Under the pieces are notes generated by a model. It was not told where the DNA came from. It saw only the letters and a program-made list of their open reading frames with translations, and did no database searches. A program made the translations under genes and the position numbers. Below are positions 15,501 to 23,998 of a stretch of 64,000 bases of DNA, piece after piece. Source of the stretch: Streptomyces sp. Je 1-332 (GTDB lineage Bacteria; Actinomycetota; Actinomycetes; Streptomycetales; Streptomycetaceae); contig NZ_CP160402.1 in the NCBI RefSeq assembly GCF_040730185.1, positions 8,184,001 through 8,248,000 on the forward strand, in the 5' to 3' direction. Numbering within the stretch: position 1 is the first letter of the stretch; every line of letters starts with the position of its first letter.

Positions 15501-16010
15501 CTAGTCGGGCAGGCGCTCACCCGCTTGAGGGTGATGTTCTGACGCCCGGCCAGGAGACCTTTCGCCTACATCGCCCATGAGCGCGAGTCCTCCGGTGGGT
15601 CCACCGTCGGAGTCGCCCTTCGGCGACACGACCGTGCCGCCCGGCGCCCCGTGCTCGTCACCCATCGGCGCGAGGCCCCCGCCCGGAGCGCCGTCGTTCT
15701 GGGACACCTGGAATCCGTTGGGGGCGACCCCTCCGCCTGGCGAGCCGTCGGTGTCGCCCTTGGGCCGGAGGCCCGCGTCGGGTGCACCGTGGCCGTCGCC
15801 CATCGGCGACACGACCGTCCCTCCGGACGAACCGGCGTCCTCGCTCATCGGGGCGTAGCCGCTGCTGGGCGTGCCCTGCCCGTTCTGCATCGGCATGACG
15901 TGCCATTCGCTTTCATCAGCTGCCGTTGCGGTGCTGGTGGCGAGGGTGAAGCCGCCTGTGGCCAGGAGCGCCACTGCGGTTGCGCGCGCCACCGTCTTCT
16001 CGATCGTCAT
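15501..16010 (-). CDS. Secreted tandem-repeat protein, 3' end altered
   Basis: A 169-residue protein from ATG 16010 behind GGGGGAAAC. A Sec signal peptide occupies about residues 1-31 (MTIEKTVARATAVALLATGG, Ala-rich h-region, cut near ATAADES). The mature part is about eight tandem units of 13-18 residues of the form [LV]xP[MK]GDxxGxPGG[GT], e.g. VVSPMGDGHGAPDAG, LAPMGDEHGAPGGT, VVSPKGDSDGGPTGG. Units are acidic and Gly/Pro-rich with no cysteine. After the last unit the sequence changes abruptly (GERSPGRASEHH) where ISL3 transposase debris begins, so the native C-terminus is probably lost. Function unknown: a surface or matrix protein or multi-core precursor are possibilities. Confidence 0.65.
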   Translation of the reverse strand: MTIEKTVARATAVALLATGGFTLATSTATAADESEWHVMPMQNGQGTPSSGYAPMSEDAGSSGGTVVSPMGDGHGAPDAGLRPKGDTDGSPGGGVAPNGFQVSQNDGAPGGGLAPMGDEHGAPGGTVVSPKGDSDGGPTGGLALMGDVGERSPGRASEHHPQAGERLPD

Positions 16011-16478
16011 GTTTCCCCCGTCGGGTCGTGGATGGATCGGTACGAGCGTTACGCGCCTGTTGTGGGGGAGGCCATGCCTTACGGTTCTGCTCGAAACAGG
16101 ACGGCTGACCGGATACCGACCGATGCCATGGACCGCGGGCACGGTCAACAAGCAGCAGCAGCGCGCGACCCGGTTCGAGGGCGCGGCCTGCGTCGGCGCG
16201 CTGCCGTCCGAGACGATGGCGCGCGCGTTCCGAAGAGAGGCGTGTGGACGGTTTGCGTGCGGTGCCTGACGAGCACCAACGGCCCGCCTCCCAGGGGGGC
16301 GGGCTGTGTGGGGGCGACTCCTCGGTCCTGGAGCAGGAAGCAGCCGAGCGGGCCGAGTTGGTGCACGGGCTGGGGTAATGGCAGCGCTTCTCCTGGCTTG
16401 AGTGGCAGCGGCCACCAGAAGTTCCCACGTACGCCCGGTTGCGGGGTAACCGAGGGCGACCGTGTCGGGCCGGCGGCA
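16011..16478. other. Upstream region of the repeat-protein gene
   Basis: No gene supported on either strand. It should contain the promoter of the repeat-protein gene and has one strong hairpin at 16282-16304. Confidence 0.5.
16282..16304. terminator. GC-rich hairpin, possible terminator
   Basis: GCCCGCC pairs with GGCGGGC around a short C/G-rich interior, giving a very stable stem. It lies about 175 bp beyond the 3' end of the nitronate monooxygenase gene (minus strand). Confidence 0.5.
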
Positions 16479-17474
16479 TCAGCCGTGGGCTCGCGGCCGG
16501 TTGATCGGTCGGCGCCTTCCGGCCCAGGCCAGTGCATCCTCGGCTTGGTCAGCCAGCGTGGTGACGAGGTCGGCAGCGGCAGGCAGATCGGTGATGAGAT
16601 CGACGCCCTCGCCCGCCCAAACCGGCAGGGGAGAAATCATTCCTCGAGCCACGTCGTCCTGGTAATCCTGACGAGCCTGGGAATCGCCGGCCAGCTCGAC
16701 CTCCCGGCCACGCCATCGGTCGAGATAGGGGTGGGCGAGAGTACGGGCGGTGTACCTCTCGTTCGGCCAGCTCGCGCCGCGGACGATGTCCAAGACGCCG
16801 TTGCGTTCGGTGTCCTGTCCGCGTCCTTCGAGGATGGCCTGGCTGATGGAGCGGTCGACCAGGGCTTCGGCCGTGGCCTGAAAGCGGGTGCCGATGAGAG
16901 CTCCGGCGGCACCCAGAGCCAGCGCTGCGGCGACGCCGCGGCCATCGGCGATCCCGCCGGCTGCCAGGACCGGTACCGGTGCCGCGAGGTCCACCGCGAG
17001 CGGCACGAACGGCAGTGTGGAGCGCCCGCGGCGGGCGCCGTGGCCACCGCTCTCCGTTCCCTGCGCCACGATGACGTCGGCGCCCACGTCCATGGCCTGC
17101 TTTGCTTCGTCCAGATCGGTGACTTGAACGATCAGAACCGCGTCCGACCGGCGGATCCGATCGACGAACGGGCTCGGGTCACCGAAGGACAACATCACCG
17201 CCGCAGGGTTGAACTCCAGTGCCTGCTCCACCGCGTCGGCATCGATCGCCCAGGTCAGAAAGCCGACACCCCACGGCTGGTCAGTTCCCTCCGCGACGAT
17301 CGGCAGCTCTCTCTCCAGCCAAGCCAGGTCCCCGTACGCACCGCCCAGCAACCCGAGGCCACCTGCTCGGGAGACGGCCGCTGCCAGTGCGCCTCCGGCT
17401 GAACCGCCCATCGGTGCCAGCACGATTGGGTGCCGCACGCCCAACAACTCCGTGAACTCCGTCGATAACGCCAT
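16479..17474 (-). CDS. Nitronate monooxygenase (2-nitropropane dioxygenase family)
   Basis: A 331-residue FMN TIM-barrel protein. Start at ATG 17474 (MALSTEFTELLG), behind GGGGAGCAATGATGGGG. Diagnostic segments: HPIVLAPMGG at the first strand, GLGLLGG, QGTESGGHGARRG (phosphate/flavin loop with the conserved SGGH His), and LAAGGIADGRGVAAALALGA. These match class NMO enzymes that oxidise alkyl nitronates, often acting on propionate-3-nitronate, and protect against this toxin. Directly upstream lies the broken sensor kinase on the same strand. The C-terminal tail (RPINRPRAHG) is basic. Confidence 0.9.
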   Translation of the reverse strand: MALSTEFTELLGVRHPIVLAPMGGSAGGALAAAVSRAGGLGLLGGAYGDLAWLERELPIVAEGTDQPWGVGFLTWAIDADAVEQALEFNPAAVMLSFGDPSPFVDRIRRSDAVLIVQVTDLDEAKQAMDVGADVIVAQGTESGGHGARRGRSTLPFVPLAVDLAAPVPVLAAGGIADGRGVAAALALGAAGALIGTRFQATAEALVDRSISQAILEGRGQDTERNGVLDIVRGASWPNERYTARTLAHPYLDRWRGREVELAGDSQARQDYQDDVARGMISPLPVWAGEGVDLITDLPAAADLVTTLADQAEDALAWAGRRRPINRPRAHG

Positions 17475-17481
17475 GACCCCA

Positions 17482-18015
17482 TCATTGCTCCCCGTACAGG
17501 CGGCCATGCCCCGGGTCGTGACAACGCGCCTTCGCAAGAGCACCACTCCGAGCCGCCAGCCTCAGGTGGTTCTCGCGGAGACGGCTGTGGACCTCGGCGT
17601 GGGTGGCCTCGCTGTACTTGGTGGCGTTGGCCAGGACTTCATTGGCCAGGGCTGCGTTGGCCAGGGTTTCGGCGATCACGAAGTACGCGGTGGTCTCCAC
17701 GGGTACGGGCAGACACTGGGGGAGCTGGACGTCGACTGTGACGGGCAGGGCGGCGTGGGTGACAAGGTTCGCAGCTGCGGCGCCGAGGCCGTGGTCGGTG
17801 AGGGCTTTGGGATGGACGCCGCGGCTCACGTCGCGTAGTGCGTTCACCGCCATGGACACTTGCTCCTGTGCCGCGGCGAAGTGCCGGGCGGCGGGGGCGC
17901 CGGGCTCGGCATCGAGGCGGGCCGGGCCGAGTATGACGTTGAGGGAGACCAGCCGCCCGTTGCGCGCCGTCGTTCAGGTCCCGCTCGATGCGGTGGCGTT
18001 CGGCGTCGAAACCAG
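17482..18015 (-). pseudogene. NarL-type sensor histidine kinase fragment
   Basis: Minus-strand remnants of a HisKA_3 kinase: the H-box region RHRIERDLNDGAQ ends in a 1-nt insertion near 17955; in the next frame follow LVSLNVILGPARLDAEPG and NALRDVSRGVHPKALTDHGL, then PVETTAYFVIAET of the ATPase N-box. Within the N-box a 16-18 bp unit containing GTTGGCCAGG is present three times (about 17610-17680), which inserts extra ANA/ANE residues. The expected His of the H-box is replaced (DLNDG instead of DLHDG). N-terminal sensor and C-terminal G-box are absent. Confidence 0.8.
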
Positions 18016-18366
18016 CGCGACGGGCAGCACCTTGCGGCTGCACCTTGACTGACGGCCACCACCTCGTCTCCGCCCGAAGCGCCACCACCTGCACACCCCG
18101 CCCCGCGCCCCCAAGGACGGCACCTAAGCCATGGGTTGGTGGCCGACTCCGCCGACCGGCAGTCCCGGCGGCCCCTCCGGGACAAAGCCGCGGGAAATCC
18201 AGCACGCCGGTGAGCTGCTCGCCGCTGATGCCCCGGTTCCATACGCTCCGGTTTCCCGCGGCGGATCCTCGCGGTCCGCGGGGGGCGGGGCGCGACGGCC
18301 TACGCGTGGTCCGACAGGAGTGGGCGACGGGCTCCTCTCTCAGGCCGTCGACGGCAGCAACGGGCA

Positions 18367-19305
18367 CTACGCCGTGCGCCCTTTCCGCGTCTGTCCCAGG
18401 GGCAGGGTCGCCGCCTGACGGAGGGCGTCCTGGCACGCCTGTATGGCGGGGTGACGGCTCGCTCCGCGGCGTACGACGGTGAAAATGCGGCGGGTACGCC
18501 TGCCACCGGGAAGTTGCCGCAAGGGGACGGTCGGGGGACGTCCGTTCCAGACAAGGCCGGGGAGGAAGGCGGCAGCGTGGTCCTGTTCGACGAGGCGAAG
18601 GTGGAGCAGGAGATCGGTGCTCTCGAACCGGACGTCCGGTTCGAAGCCGGCCTCGCGGCACAGAGTCATCGCCCACTGCCGCGCGGCAGTGCCCTCGGGC
18701 TCCATGACCCAGGGGTAGTGCGCCAGTGCGCGCAACGCTTTCACCGCACTTCCGGTCTCTGCCGGCTGCTTGTGGTGTGGCGGGGCGAGATAGAGGGGGT
18801 CGTCCAGAAGGTCCTCCTGTTCGAGTCCAGTGGGCCGCGGGTTCGGATGGCCGGGGTACTCCTCGGCCAGGACCAGGTCGAAATCGCGGGCTTGGAGCGC
18901 CGGCAGCGCCTGCTCCGGCTCTCTCTGCGTGACATGGACGCGCAGGCGCGGATGGAGGTCATGCAACAGGCCGAGCGCTGTGGGAATCAGCGCCAGGGCA
19001 GCTGTCTGGAACGAGGCAATACGCAGGGTCCCGGTGAGATCGGACGCGGAGGCGGCGATGTCCGCTTCCGCGCGCTCGAGGCGCTCGAGGACCGCCTCGG
19101 TGTGGACCACCAGGATCTCGGCCTGCTCGGTCAGGCGTACGCGCCGCCCGACCGGTTCGAGGAGGGGGACTCCCACCTCGGCCTCCAGCTGGGACAGCTG
19201 GTGCGAGACGGAGGAAGGGGCGTACGAGAGGGCGTCGGCAACGGCGGCGAGCGTGCCACGGTGCTTGAGCTCACGCAGCAGCCGCAACCGGTGCAGATCG
19301 AACAT
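18367..19305 (-). CDS. LysR-family transcriptional regulator
   Basis: A 312-residue LysR regulator beginning MFDLHRLRLLRELKHRGTL, with the helix-turn-helix about 16-38 (AAVADALSYAPSSVSHQLS). Start at ATG 19305 is supported by GGGGAG; an in-frame GTG at 19326 is possible. Effector domain is complete (LRIASFQTAALALIPTAL, AAAFLPGLVW). It is divergent from the ammonia-lyase-like gene at 19380 and so is the likely regulator of that gene and of the LysE exporter beyond it. The family resembles ArgP/amino-acid-responsive regulators in gene context only. Confidence 0.92.
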   Translation of the reverse strand: MFDLHRLRLLRELKHRGTLAAVADALSYAPSSVSHQLSQLEAEVGVPLLEPVGRRVRLTEQAEILVVHTEAVLERLERAEADIAASASDLTGTLRIASFQTAALALIPTALGLLHDLHPRLRVHVTQREPEQALPALQARDFDLVLAEEYPGHPNPRPTGLEQEDLLDDPLYLAPPHHKQPAETGSAVKALRALAHYPWVMEPEGTAARQWAMTLCREAGFEPDVRFESTDLLLHLRLVEQDHAAAFLPGLVWNGRPPTVPLRQLPGGRRTRRIFTVVRRGASRHPAIQACQDALRQAATLPLGQTRKGRTA

Positions 19306-19379
19306 GGGCTGCCCGCTCCCCTTCACTTCTCATGGGAACCTCTAATAGTCGGTCTTTCCGAAGGGTATAGGTCGAAAAC

Positions 19380-20561
19380 ATGCGCTGGACCGACTACTGG
19401 AGCGTGACGCACCCTGAACACATGCCTGAGACTCCTGTAAGCCCCAGCGCCACCCGTCCCCTCCGTCCGCTGCCGTGGTTCGCGCACTCCACCGCCCGCA
19501 CCTGGCGTTGTGAACCAGCCCCTGCCGACGTCCGCGCCTTCCATGCCGCCCTGCCCGGCTATGCGCCCACCCCGCTCACCGAACTCCCCGCGCTTGCCGG
19601 CGAACTGAGGCTCGGCCGAGTCTTCGTCAAGGACGAGTCGGACCGGCTCGGCCTGCCCGCCTTCAAAGCCCTGGGCGCGTCTTGGTCCGTCCACCGCATC
19701 CTCGCCGAACGAGCCGCGAGCGGCGCGGAGCCCGGCCCCGTCACCCTGGTGACCGCCACCGACGGCAACCACGGCCGCGCCGTGGCCCGCACCGCCCGGC
19801 TGCTCGGGCAGCACGCCCACGTGTTCGTCCCGCACGGCGTACATCCCCAGGCAGTGGCGGCCATCGGCGCCGAGAAGGCCAAGGTCACCGCAGTCATGGG
19901 GCCCTACGACGAGGCAGTGCGTCTGGCGGCCGAAGCTGCCGCCGCGCCGGACGCGGTCCTGGTCCAGGACACCGCGTGGGCGGGCTACGAGCAGATCCCC
20001 GGGTGGATCGTCGAGGGCTACTCCACCCTCTGCGCCGAGATCGACGAGCAGCTGACCGACCATGGCGGCATCGAAGGGCCGGACCTCGTCGCCGTACCCG
20101 TAGGTGTCGGATCACTGGCCCAAGCCGTGGTCACCCACTACCGCAGCCGCCCCTCCGGACATGCCCCGGCGCTCCTGGCTGTGGAACCGGAAGCAGCGGC
20201 CTGTGTCCTGGAGAGTCTCACCCTGGGCGAGCCCGTCAGTGTCACCACCGGTGAGACCACCATGGCCGGCCTCAACTGCGGTACGCCCTCCAGCATCGCC
20301 TGGCCTTTCCTGCGCGACGGCCTGGACGCCGCGGTCGCCGTCGACGATGCCGCCAGCACCCGCGCTGCCGTCGACCTGGCGGGGGCCGGTATCTCCTCCG
20401 GCCCCTGCGGAGCCGCGACGCTCGCCGGCCTGCGCGCGGCACTCACGGGGGCGGGCGCGGAGGAACGCCGTAGGTCACTCGGCCTCGGGCCGGCGTCGGT
20501 AGTCGTGCTGTTGAGCACCGAGGGCACTGACGCCAACCCGCACGACCCCACCGATCACTGA
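19380..20561 (+). CDS. Diaminopropionate ammonia-lyase-like PLP enzyme
   Basis: A 393-residue fold-type II PLP enzyme. Schiff-base Lys96 lies in LPAFKALGASWS, the phosphate/cofactor loop in TATDGNHGRAVA, and the Gly-rich loop PVGVGSLAQAV near 240. The pattern ESDRLGLPAFKALGA and total length fit 2,3-diaminopropionate ammonia-lyase (pyruvate plus two ammonia). ATG 19422 (MPETPVSPS) is an alternative start with 14 fewer residues. Divergent LysR and downstream LysE exporter suggest a D- or unusual amino-acid degradation and export unit. Confidence 0.87.
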   Translation: MRWTDYWSVTHPEHMPETPVSPSATRPLRPLPWFAHSTARTWRCEPAPADVRAFHAALPGYAPTPLTELPALAGELRLGRVFVKDESDRLGLPAFKALGASWSVHRILAERAASGAEPGPVTLVTATDGNHGRAVARTARLLGQHAHVFVPHGVHPQAVAAIGAEKAKVTAVMGPYDEAVRLAAEAAAAPDAVLVQDTAWAGYEQIPGWIVEGYSTLCAEIDEQLTDHGGIEGPDLVAVPVGVGSLAQAVVTHYRSRPSGHAPALLAVEPEAAACVLESLTLGEPVSVTTGETTMAGLNCGTPSSIAWPFLRDGLDAAVAVDDAASTRAAVDLAGAGISSGPCGAATLAGLRAALTGAGAEERRRSLGLGPASVVVLLSTEGTDANPHDPTDH

Positions 20562-20679
20562 ATCCACACCCCGCGCCGTGTGCCACCGGAAAGACCGCTG
20601 AGTTGAACGACCGCACCACCACCCTGCCCTTGGCCGGCTCGACTGACCGGGCCGGCTCGGACACGAGGAGGCCTTCAGG

Positions 20680-21300
20680 ATGCTGACCGCTCTCGCCACC
20701 GCGGCCGGCGTCCTCGCCCTGCTGACCATCGCCCCGGGCCCGGACATGGCGGTGGTCACCCGCCGAGCCGTCGACGCCGGTCCCAGGGATGCGCTGCATA
20801 CGGTGGGCGGGATCGCGGGCGGGCTCCTGTTCTGGGGAGCGTTGACCGTGACGGGGCTGACGGCCGTTCTTGCCGCTTCAGCTACGACGTACCTTGTGGT
20901 CACGTTCCTCGGCGCCGGATACCTGATCTTCCTCGGCGTCCAGGCACTGTGGGAGCACCGGCCCGCCGTCCCGGCCCCGGTGGACACCCATACCGGCCCG
21001 ACGGGAGGGAGCCCCTGGCGGACCGGCCTGATCAGCAACATCCTCAATCCGAAGATCGCCGTCTTCTACACCGGCTTGCTGCCCACCTTGGCCCCGCCCC
21101 ACCCGTCGGCCGCCTGGGGCATGATCCTCCTCGTCCTCCTCCACGCCGCCCTCACTGTCGTCTGGCTGGGCAGTTACGTGGTTTTGCTGTCGAAGGCTGG
21201 AAGCCTCCTCGAACGGCCACGGATCCGCCGCGCGCTCGGCCGGACCACGGGTGCCGTACTGATCGGCCTCGGCCTCGCGGTCGCCGCTGCCGCCAGCTGA
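20680..21300 (+). CDS. LysE/RhtB-family amino-acid exporter
   Basis: A 206-residue inner-membrane protein with about six hydrophobic helices. N-terminal LLTIAPGPDMAVVTRRAV carries the PGP motif typical of LysE/RhtB exporters, and NILNPKIAVFYTGLLP the conserved NPK. A strong AGGAGG lies 8 nt before ATG. It follows the ammonia-lyase-like gene by 118 bp on the same strand, suggesting efflux of the same or a related amino acid to avoid toxicity. Confidence 0.92.
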   Translation: MLTALATAAGVLALLTIAPGPDMAVVTRRAVDAGPRDALHTVGGIAGGLLFWGALTVTGLTAVLAASATTYLVVTFLGAGYLIFLGVQALWEHRPAVPAPVDTHTGPTGGSPWRTGLISNILNPKIAVFYTGLLPTLAPPHPSAAWGMILLVLLHAALTVVWLGSYVVLLSKAGSLLERPRIRRALGRTTGAVLIGLGLAVAAAAS

Positions 21301-21620
21301 TCGGAACGACGCCACCTGTGAATCGCCCGGGTTCGATGAAGAACTCCGAGCCGGGGCACATTTGAGTTGCAATCAGCCTCTCCTCGAGCCGATCCGTTGT
21401 GGCACTCATGGGGAGGTCATCACGTGGGGATCGCTCCGTTCCCAGCAGACGACGACACCAGGAGCACTGACGTGCCACGGTCTAGCGACAGTGAACCCGC
21501 TTGACCTGAAGTCGAGTTGAGGTACGAGGCTGTCCCTGTCCGCACCGTGCCGCGCGGACGCTACGCCACAAGAACGCGCCAGCCGTATCAGACGGCGCGC
21601 CGTCAGCTGAGGGGGTTCAC
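21301..21620. other. Intergenic region with MerR-type promoter
   Basis: No gene supported. Contains a MerR-family promoter candidate at 21501-21531 and the leader of the monooxygenase-like gene. Confidence 0.55.
21501..21531 (+). promoter_or_regulatory. Orphan MerR/SoxR-type promoter
   Basis: A TTGACC -35 box at 21501, a 19-bp spacer holding the imperfect dyad ACCTGAAG-TCGA-GTTGAGGT (6 of 8 positions pair, core TCGA), and a weak -10 (GAGGCT). Long spacers with a central dyad are typical of MerR-family activated promoters, and CCTCAAG-like halves resemble SoxR sites. No MerR gene is adjacent; the downstream target is the gene at 21621. Confidence 0.45.
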
Positions 21621-22349
21621 ATGACCAGGAAGGCTGCCACTGCGACAGCAGATGGCCACCCTGATTTCACGCGGCCCGATGCCGCCCTCGTCCGGATCCG
21701 CGAATGGACGGTGGCGGGTCCGGAGGAGCAGAGCGCGAAGGCCGCCGCGCTGGTCGAGGAGTGGGACGGTCAGCCGTGGCCGGATGAGCTGCTGTCCCGG
21801 AGCCTGTTTGCTGGTGCCGGCCACGACGCGCTGCTCAGTTACGAGCAGTGGGACGATGAGTCCGCCGTTCCGGCCGACAGCAAGGCACGATCCTTCCACC
21901 GCCGCCTGAGCTTGATCGCCGACAACGAGCGGCGCGTCCCTGGCATCATCGCGTACGCCGAGATCGACGTGGACGATACGGACTCGGCGCAGGGGCTTTT
22001 GGACGCCGTCACCCAGGCGCTCGCGGCTGACCCGGAACGTGACCACCCATGGGGAATCTCCGCCAACTTCCACATCAGCGCCGACGGTGGACGGATGGTC
22101 AACCTCTCCGAATGGACCTCTGAAGAACACCACCAGCAGGGTGTCACCGACACCAGCCGCTCACACCGCCCGGCCTGGCGGCGCATCACGACTCTCCCCG
22201 GAGTACGTCCTATCGGCGTCCGCCGGTTCCGGCTGTGCAGCCACCAACTGCCCCGTACCCTCCTGGACTCGACAGGCGGAGCACACCTCCGCAACGCTGG
22301 GACGTCAGCGGCTCGTTCTTCCGTGGCCAGCCCAGGGGATCAATTTTGA
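21621..22349 (+). CDS. Antibiotic biosynthesis monooxygenase (ABM)-domain protein
   Basis: A 242-residue protein with a ribosome-binding site GAGGGGG before ATG. Two ABM-like halves: DAALVRIREWTVAGPEEQ...AAALVEEWDG (about 18-60) and ISADGGRMVNLSEWTSEEHHQ (about 150-180), the ferredoxin-like fold of ABM-type heme or quinone oxygenases. The last 45 residues are Ser/Gly/Ala-rich and may be an abnormal 3' extension. Lies downstream of the orphan MerR-type site, so a stress-responsive oxidoreductase role is plausible. Confidence 0.75.
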   Translation: MTRKAATATADGHPDFTRPDAALVRIREWTVAGPEEQSAKAAALVEEWDGQPWPDELLSRSLFAGAGHDALLSYEQWDDESAVPADSKARSFHRRLSLIADNERRVPGIIAYAEIDVDDTDSAQGLLDAVTQALAADPERDHPWGISANFHISADGGRMVNLSEWTSEEHHQQGVTDTSRSHRPAWRRITTLPGVRPIGVRRFRLCSHQLPRTLLDSTGGAHLRNAGTSAARSSVASPGDQF

Positions 22350-22466
22350 GCGACGGCAATTCACACGTGGAAGAGAGCTTCGCCGGATTGCGACCACCCC
22401 TCGACCTACCTACTGGCCCGGCCCGCCCCGGCAGCCCTCGCCCGCTGAATGCGCTGTTCGGCCGGA

Positions 22467-23066
22467 TCAGCGGACTCGGTCGTAGGCCATGGCGATCTCG
22501 CCCAGGTCGCCGGTCTCCTGATGGGCGAGCTTCCATTTCGAGCTCGGCAGGCCGTCGTCGAACAGCCGCTGCCCACCCCCGAGGATCTCGGGGAAGATCA
22601 TGAGGTAGAGCCGGTCCAGCAGGTCTGCCGCGAGCAGCGGCTTGATGACACTCGGGCAGCTGTTGACCAGGATGTCGCCATCACCGGTGGTCCTGAGGTC
22701 GGCGACGACATCCACGGCGGGGGCGTTCACCACGCGGGTGTGCTCCCACGGCGCCTCGGCCAGGGTGGTGGAGAAGACCACCTTTTCCGCGTCGACGAGC
22801 CACTTCGCATATCCATGATCGCGTGGATCGGCGTTCTCGTCGGTTGCGACCGAGGGCCAGTACCCCAGGAAGCCCTCGGCGTTGACCCTGCCGAGAAGCG
22901 CAGTTGTCGCGTCCGGCCAGATACGGGTGAGATGATTTCGCGCGACCTCGGTGGTCACGTAGGGGGCGAAAGCGCTGAAATCGTCGGCCCCGCCGGGACC
23001 GTGGTAACGCCCGTCGAGGCTGAGAGTCAGGTTGGCGGTCACCCTGCGGTCGGTCGAGTTGGTCAT
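22467..23066 (-). CDS. Dihydrofolate reductase-like protein (RibD C-terminal fold)
   Basis: A 199-residue protein with start ATG 23066 behind GAGGAGC. N-terminal VTANLTLSLDGRYHGPGG and the GDGDILVNSCPSVIKPLLAADL segment, plus ending IFPEILGGGQRLFDDG, are typical of the Streptomyces DHFR/RibD-fold oxidoreductases of unknown substrate, which bind NADPH. Upstream is an IS701 remnant, whose debris extends to the start, so the original promoter may be lost or replaced. A second gene of this type lies at 55184. Confidence 0.88.
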   Translation of the reverse strand: MTNSTDRRVTANLTLSLDGRYHGPGGADDFSAFAPYVTTEVARNHLTRIWPDATTALLGRVNAEGFLGYWPSVATDENADPRDHGYAKWLVDAEKVVFSTTLAEAPWEHTRVVNAPAVDVVADLRTTGDGDILVNSCPSVIKPLLAADLLDRLYLMIFPEILGGGQRLFDDGLPSSKWKLAHQETGDLGEIAMAYDRVR

Positions 23067-23129
23067 TTCGTGCTCCTCGTCTCGGTGCTGTCGGTGCCGC
23101 GTTCCTCCAGCGCGGTGCGCAGCCTCGGG

Positions 23130-23425
23130 TTGCCGCCGTACGTCACCGGTCTCGTCGACCACCAGCACCGCCTCGTCGTCGTGCAAAGGCTGCACCACGT
23201 CACGTAGTCGCTCACCTCGTTGCGGACCTGGTCGGCATCCCACTTCGTCCGCCCGAGCGGGGGTGGCAGGCCGCCCCGAGTCCCGCCCTCGGCCTTTTCG
23301 GTGATGGTCCAGCAGTTCCTGCGCGGCAGGTCCGACAACAGGCCGAGTGCCAACTTCCAAGCCCAGTACCGGAATTCGATCCGCGTGAAGCGCCCCGCTA
23401 GCCGGCTCATCAGGCCCTCGAACGC
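23130..23425 (-). pseudogene. IS701-family transposase fragment
   Basis: Minus strand: RLAGRFTRIEFRYWAWKLAL, then LSDLPRRNCWTITEKAEGG, GRTKWDADQVRNEVSDYV, and after a frameshift near 23215 LHDDEAVLVVDETGDV. This is the N-terminal third of IS701-type transposases, including the first catalytic Asp (VVDETG). It is interrupted and truncated, and lies against the promoter side of the DHFR-like gene. Confidence 0.75.
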
Positions 23426-23582
23426 CTCCTGTCAACGCGCAGGGTCTACGCTGTAAACCTGCGGCCACGCATGATCGCTTGCGCTTGTCTTCACACACCG
23501 ATGATCAACGGTGGCCGCACCCGTCTCCACACCGCGTCAGGTCGCGCAGCGTCTGCCTGCCGTCCCGTGTATCGGAGGGCTT

Positions 23583-23987
23583 GTGCAACGTGGCGAAGTC
23601 TGGTGGGTCCAGTTCGACGAGCGGAGGCTGGTCGTACTGCTGTCAGGAGACGACGCGTCCGGGTTCCAGGTGATGCAGGTCGTCGCTCCGGCGGGCCTCG
23701 ACATCAGCGGTCTGGGCATCGAAGTGCCGGTCGGCGCCGGTGAAGGGCTGCCGCTCGAAGGCGTGCTGCGGCTCGCGTTCCCGCGTCCAGGCTTCACCCC
23801 GTGCACGTGGCTGACCACCGTGTCCCGGGACGACCTGATCGAGCGGGCGGCCGTCCTGTCCTCCAGGAAGCTCAGCGAGATCGACGGTGCCTTGCGACTC
23901 GCTGAACAAGCACACGAGCGGACCCCGGCAACGACCGCGAAGCTCAGGGAGATCCGGGACGCCCTCCGTCGCGGTGAACTCGGGTAG
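23583..23987 (+). CDS. MazF/PemK-like protein
   Basis: Start at GTG 23583, 3 nt after GGAGGG; product 134 residues. It begins VQRGEVWWVQFDERRLVVLLSGDD, the signature of MazF/PemK-fold RNA-cleaving toxins (first strand with RGEVWWV, then R..VVLLS). The DDASG and GLDISGLGIEVPVG segments fit the second strand pair. No antitoxin gene is adjacent, and Arg/Thr residues needed for catalysis cannot be fully judged, so it may be an orphan or inactive member. The C-terminal 40 residues form a charged helix. Confidence 0.7.
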   Translation: MQRGEVWWVQFDERRLVVLLSGDDASGFQVMQVVAPAGLDISGLGIEVPVGAGEGLPLEGVLRLAFPRPGFTPCTWLTTVSRDDLIERAAVLSSRKLSEIDGALRLAEQAHERTPATTAKLREIRDALRRGELG

Positions 23988-23998
23988 ACGGTCGGGTA

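Noticed and set aside
15501..16010. Calling the repeat protein a RiPP precursor
   Set aside because: It has a Sec signal peptide and no modifying enzyme gene nearby; kept only as a possibility in the text.
15651..17402. A 583-codon plus-strand open frame
   Set aside because: Antisense to the repeat-protein and nitronate monooxygenase genes; long only because of high GC.
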